From positions 1-64,000 of the forward strand of contig NZ_JACJSG010000047.1 of NCBI RefSeq assembly GCF_014697625.1: a stretch of 64,000 bases of DNA, written 5' to 3'. Every line of letters starts with the position of its first letter. The stretch's first letter is position 1. This stretch comes from Anabaena azotica FACHB-119 (GTDB lineage: Bacteria; Cyanobacteriota; Cyanobacteriia; Cyanobacteriales; Nostocaceae). Shown one piece after another: positions 61,048 to 64,000 of this stretch. The notes under the pieces are model-generated. The model was not told where the DNA came from. It was given only the letters and a program-made list of their open reading frames with translations, and did no database searches. A program made the position numbers and the translations under genes.

Positions 61048-62433
61048 TTATTTATTTCTAAACACTGCCATTTGTGTGGGTGAACCTACTTCTGAATCTT
61101 CTTCTCCTATTGGTTGAAATTGCACGTTATAACCAAAGCGTTCTGTAATTTTATTTGCCCAGGTTTGGAATTGCGATCGCGTCCATTCAAAGCGATGGTC
61201 TTTATGTCGCAGTTTCCCCGCCGGGAGGTTAGGAAATTTGACGTTATATTCAATATTTGGTGTAGTTACTATCACCGTTTTTGGTCGAGCAAATTCAAAT
61301 AAAACTCGCTCGAATGCACCCAAACGTGGTAAATCAAGATGTTCGATTACCTCAATTACCGTCGCCGCATCGTAACCATGAAAGCGTTTATCTTGATAGG
61401 TAAGCGCACTTTGAATTAATTGTAAACGTTCCCATTGGTTACGGGTTAGGCGCAAGCGGTCTAATCTTTCTTGAGCAATTTCTAATGACCTGTAGGATAC
61501 ATCTACACCTGTAATTTGCTCAAAAAAGACATCTTGCAAGAGTATTTTTAATAAATTTCCTTGACCACAACCTAAATCAATTACGCGCCTAGCATTGCTT
61601 TGTTTTAATGCAGCAACCACCGCATTCATACGCTGTTGATTAAGACTAATTGGTTTTTCTACAGCCGCTTCTTCCTCAGCGTGGGTTTCCTCCATACTAT
61701 CAGGGTCGGGGTTATCTTCCTCTGCTAACTGTGCTAAAGCTGTACGAGTCAGGCGCTGTTGTCTTTTGAGGTAACGGCGGGTAATTTGTTCTTTTGCTGG
61801 GTGTTGCGATAACCAACCTTCACCATGACGTAGTAATTTCTCGATTTCATCATCATTTACCCAGTAGTGTTTGTCATCATCTAATACGGGAATGAGGACG
61901 TAGAGATGACTTAATAAATCACTCAAGGTTATAGTGTGGTGGAGTTCAACTGTAAAATAGCGACTATCACCCCAATCTGGAAATTTTTCATCTAAAACAT
62001 GACCTTGGGCGTTAACAGTATAACCCAAAGGCTCAAATAATTGGCGGAGGAAAGCTTCACCACCACGACAGGGTAAAACTGATAGTTTCGCCACCAAAGG
62101 TAGAGGCGTTTGTGCTAATTCTGGTCGGTCTTTGCTGCGTCCACCTAAAGCCGTGCTAAATACTTGTGCGATCGCCACACTCATAAAAGATGATGCCACA
62201 TAAGGGCGATCGCTCACATATTGTGCCAACGTCGCACCCTTCCCCCGCACCAACTTCACCGGGTCAACATCCAACAACAGCGCCACCGTACAACGTTCCT
62301 CATTCGCTTCCGGGTAAAATACGTGCGCTTGTCCAAATGACAGCGACAACGACTGACAACGGTCTGGGTGTTTATGTAGTAAGTAGCCTAACTCTGTCGC
62401 TGGGGTGTGGGTGGTGGTGATAGTCAGCAGCAT
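61048..62433 (-). CDS. hen1: RNA 3'-terminal ribose 2'-O-methyltransferase Hen1
   Basis: The 461-residue protein has the bacterial Hen1 N-terminal domain (about 1-240, LLTITTTHTPATELGYLLHK, AHVFYPEANEERCTVALLLD, GGRSKDRPELAQTPLPL) and a C-terminal methyltransferase: VIDLGCGQGNLL (SAM site, about 287-298), ITGVDVSYRSLEIA, and the metal-binding VIEVIEHLD ... HKDHRFEWTR. Hen1 methylates the 2'-OH at the damaged 3' end before Pnkp seals it, so the repaired tRNA resists renewed cleavage. It is the first gene of the repair set on this strand. An 80-bp piece of it (62189-62268) is duplicated downstream at 62907-62986. Confidence 0.95.
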   Translation of the reverse strand: MLLTITTTHTPATELGYLLHKHPDRCQSLSLSFGQAHVFYPEANEERCTVALLLDVDPVKLVRGKGATLAQYVSDRPYVASSFMSVAIAQVFSTALGGRSKDRPELAQTPLPLVAKLSVLPCRGGEAFLRQLFEPLGYTVNAQGHVLDEKFPDWGDSRYFTVELHHTITLSDLLSHLYVLIPVLDDDKHYWVNDDEIEKLLRHGEGWLSQHPAKEQITRRYLKRQQRLTRTALAQLAEEDNPDPDSMEETHAEEEAAVEKPISLNQQRMNAVVAALKQSNARRVIDLGCGQGNLLKILLQDVFFEQITGVDVSYRSLEIAQERLDRLRLTRNQWERLQLIQSALTYQDKRFHGYDAATVIEVIEHLDLPRLGAFERVLFEFARPKTVIVTTPNIEYNVKFPNLPAGKLRHKDHRFEWTRSQFQTWANKITERFGYNVQFQPIGEEDSEVGSPTQMAVFRNK

Positions 62434-62579
62434 TCACTTATGTCAGTTTTAGTGATTAGTTAATGAATACCGCTTCAATTTAAGCGATTACGGAAATTAA
62501 ATTTCGATATTATGTTAGATTTTATGAAAATATTATAGATGAAGGCAAACAAACTTAAAAGTAAAAAAATTATAACTAT

Positions 62580-62834
62580 ATGACATTACAGCTTAAAATC
62601 GACTATCCAAAAACATTACCAGATGCCTTACAAAAGACACGAGAACAATTTGAACAAGAAGCTAAATGGGCAATGGCAGTAAAATTATTTGAAATGAAAC
62701 GTATATCTTCTGGTATGGCGGCTGAATTATTAGGTACAGATAGGGTTTCTTTTTTACTCAACCTGCATCATTATGGTGTAGCCATGATTGATTTCACAGA
62801 AGAGGAACTCCTGAGTGATTTAGAGAATGCCTAA
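62580..62834 (+). CDS. UPF0175 family antitoxin
   Basis: The 84-residue protein MTLQLKIDYPKTLPDALQKT ... AKWAMAVKLFEMKRISSGMA, AELLGTDRVSFLLNLHHYGV and MIDFTEEELLSDLENA is a typical UPF0175 protein: a small helix-turn-helix DNA-binding antitoxin usually followed by a DUF3368 PIN toxin. Here the next gene overlaps it by 8 bp and does begin like a DUF3368 toxin, but is cut short. It now appears to be an orphan antitoxin. Confidence 0.88.
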   Translation: MTLQLKIDYPKTLPDALQKTREQFEQEAKWAMAVKLFEMKRISSGMAAELLGTDRVSFLLNLHHYGVAMIDFTEEELLSDLENA

Positions 62835-63003
62835 AACTGATAAAATAGTTATTAACACTGCTCCTTTAATAAGTATAGTAGCGGCAGTTGGTGATTTAGA
62901 GATACTGATTATGCCACATAAAGGCGATCGCTCACATACTGTTCCAACGTCGCACCCCTCCTCCGCAACAACTTCACCGGGTCAACTACGTCATTTTAAT
63001 TAA
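62827..63003 (+). pseudogene. Truncated DUF3368 PIN toxin fused to a duplicated antisense fragment of hen1
   Basis: The first 28 codons (MPKTDKIVINTAPLISIVAA then VGDLEILI) match the start of a DUF3368 PIN toxin, including the first catalytic-region NTAPLI. From 62907 the DNA is instead an 80-bp copy of the plus strand at 62189-62268, inside hen1, with 7 mismatches. The frame runs on through this copy to TAA at 63001. The remaining PIN catalytic acids are absent, so toxin activity is lost. The last 4 bp overlap the end of the convergent TOPRIM gene. Confidence 0.85.
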
Positions 63004-63554
63004 ATATTTACTGTTGCTTTTTCTTGTACAGACTGGAGAAAATGAATTAATTCTTGAATAAATGGAGCTTGGCGTAAAATTTCTAAATCCTCATTAGTTA
63101 ACTCATTAATAACTTGGGAAAAACTATCCTTGTTGTGAGATTGAGAAAGCAATTTTTTTAATGTTTTACAAGGTTGAAAAGCTGCACTAGTAAGCATTTC
63201 TTGAGAAGGTTCGTATCCTAATAAACGCGAAAGTAGCCCAATATCCTGAAAGAAAATAATTTCTGTTTGAGGTACAGCAGCAATTACTTTAATTGGTGTA
63301 TTAACAGATACGCTTTCAACTAGTTCCTCAATATTTTTAAGGCGTTCTTGAACTACTTCTGGTGCTACTGAATCGGCATCAACCACAATAGCAACTGGTA
63401 CTTGTCTACGAACAATCAAGGAACGTGCCAGCGATTTGACGGCGGATAGTCCACCAGCCGAAACAATTTCAACGTTGTTTAGTAATTCTTCTGGTAGAAC
63501 AAGCTTAAGTAAATGTACATCAAAAATTCCTTCACAAACAATGTAGGCAATCAT
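63000..63554 (-). CDS. TOPRIM-domain protein, 184 aa
   Basis: The product starts MIAYIVCEGIFDVHLLKLVL and has the TOPRIM core: the glutamate in VCEGIFD (E9), the glycine-rich VSAGGLSAVKSLARSL, and VAIVVDADS with the DxD pair (about D59-D61). The rest (80-184) is helical. Stand-alone TOPRIM proteins act in nucleic-acid cleavage or repair, for example as OLD/AriB-like effectors. It overlaps the upstream nuclease-like gene by ATGA, so the two were built as a co-translated pair. Its stop sits in the junction with the toxin remnant. Confidence 0.75.
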   Translation of the reverse strand: MIAYIVCEGIFDVHLLKLVLPEELLNNVEIVSAGGLSAVKSLARSLIVRRQVPVAIVVDADSVAPEVVQERLKNIEELVESVSVNTPIKVIAAVPQTEIIFFQDIGLLSRLLGYEPSQEMLTSAAFQPCKTLKKLLSQSHNKDSFSQVINELTNEDLEILRQAPFIQELIHFLQSVQEKATVNI

Positions 63555-64000
63555 GGAATATCTCTCTCTCTTACGTCATAATCCGGTAATCCATCTTCTA
63601 CGCATACTTGATATTTAAGAGTTAACAATTCACAAATCTCTTCTTTCTCTAAAGCATATTTTATTTCTTCTCCAGTCCATAAAAGAATTGTCTGCGGTAA
63701 TGAAAAATAGGAAAGATGACGAGCCGGATCAGTAAAACCAGTTCGACTAAATACTAATCCAATTGTACTGGCAGGACGGCGTAAAAGTTGATTACGGAGT
63801 TTAGCAATAGGAGCAATATCAACGTTTGTTTTGTCGGCAAAATCCTTGCTTTCAACTAGACAAGACAAACCTCCGTAGTAAATAACACCATCAATTTGCT
63901 CAACTTCTTCTCCAAACAGTTTTACTCTGTATGGCCACCTTACTTTTGCACCGTCTAGTTGAAACGCTCATAATATTAGGTATTCAAAAGCTTTACCTGC
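63551..64000 (-). pseudogene. PD-(D/E)xK nuclease-like gene with an in-frame TGA, runs off the right edge
   Basis: Reading leftwards from the window edge, the frame gives AGKAFEYLIL, then TGA (63970-63968), then continues AFQLDGAKVRWPYRVKLFGE, EVEQIDGVIYYGGLSCLVES, KDFADKT and so on to TGA at 63553-63551. The pair EQIDGVI and CLVESKD provides the D-(E)xK signature of restriction-endonuclease-like proteins. Sequence on both sides of the stop looks like one protein, so the TGA is probably a nonsense mutation; restart at an internal GTG/TTG codon is possible. The missing N-terminus is outside the window. It overlaps the TOPRIM gene by 4 bp. Confidence 0.65.

Noticed and set aside
62190-62420. 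A 76-codon plus-strand frame inside hen1 that resembles part of the toxin remnant
   Set aside because: It is antisense to hen1; the resemblance is explained by the 80-bp duplication, and nothing suggests it is translated.
1-64000. tRNA or rRNA genes
   Set aside because: I looked through the gaps for tRNA-like cloverleaf signatures and conserved rRNA stretches and saw none; a covariance-model search would be decisive.

Overview
The window is chromosomal DNA of a filamentous, heterocyst-type cyanobacterium of the Nostoc/Anabaena/Trichormus group. The evidence is photosystem II genes (psbB, psbT), the magnesium chelatase subunit gene chlI, the myxol-glycoside carotenoid pair cruF-cruG, very frequent GCGATCGC (HIP1) octamers inside genes, and intergenic regions full of heptanucleotide tandem repeats, small dispersed palindromes and MITE-like elements, which are typical of this group. 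The species is inferred from gene content only.

Layout. 1-2.1 kb: a TnpB fragment cut by the window edge, then psbT and psbB on the minus strand. 2.7-8.7 kb: a RelE/ParE-like toxin-antitoxin pair, a peptide-type ABC binding protein and permease, a Uma2 nuclease-fold protein, and a DUF2281 gene behind a small gene broken by an in-frame TAG. 8.7-13.9 kb: a tightly overlapping three-gene operon of a TPR-CHAT (caspase-like) protein, a small charged protein, and a protein with two C-terminal membrane helices. 13.9-23 kb: rnhA, cruG/cruF, rplU-rpmA with a structured leader, a VapBC-like pair, a COG3541-type nucleotidyltransferase and chlI. 23.4-26.3 kb: two PRC-barrel/DUF2382 genes, a DUF2382-only gene and a small hydrophilic protein. 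26.7-29 kb: an AAA ATPase + DUF4435 pair matching the PARIS anti-phage system (AriA/AriB). 29.3-32 kb: an ABC-2 exporter (two permeases and an ATPase). 32.3-38.3 kb: a zinc-ribbon membrane protein, a 2H-phosphodiesterase-like protein and a large secreted haemagglutinin-type adhesin. 39-54.4 kb: a complete Wzx/Wzy-type exopolysaccharide locus (Wzc-like kinase, Wzx, Wzy, seven glycosyltransferases, initiating sugar transferase) ending with a convergent GH10 xylanase. 54.6-56.6 kb: a TPR-M48 membrane protease. 57-62.4 kb: an RNA-repair gene set, Hen1 - small P-loop kinase - Thg1-like polymerase - Pnkp. 62.6-64 kb: a UPF0175 antitoxin with a truncated PIN toxin fused to a duplicated piece of hen1, then a TOPRIM protein and a nuclease-like gene carrying an in-frame TGA.

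The most interesting systems are the combined RNA-repair locus (end methylation, end healing, ligation and 3'-5' polymerisation side by side), the TPR-CHAT/membrane-protein operon (a candidate protease-triggered membrane effector), the PARIS-like pair beside a MITE, and the nuclease-TOPRIM pair at the right edge. Several genes show fresh decay or remodelling: two in-frame nonsense codons, a chimeric toxin remnant, and MITE ends lying on or next to stop codons.
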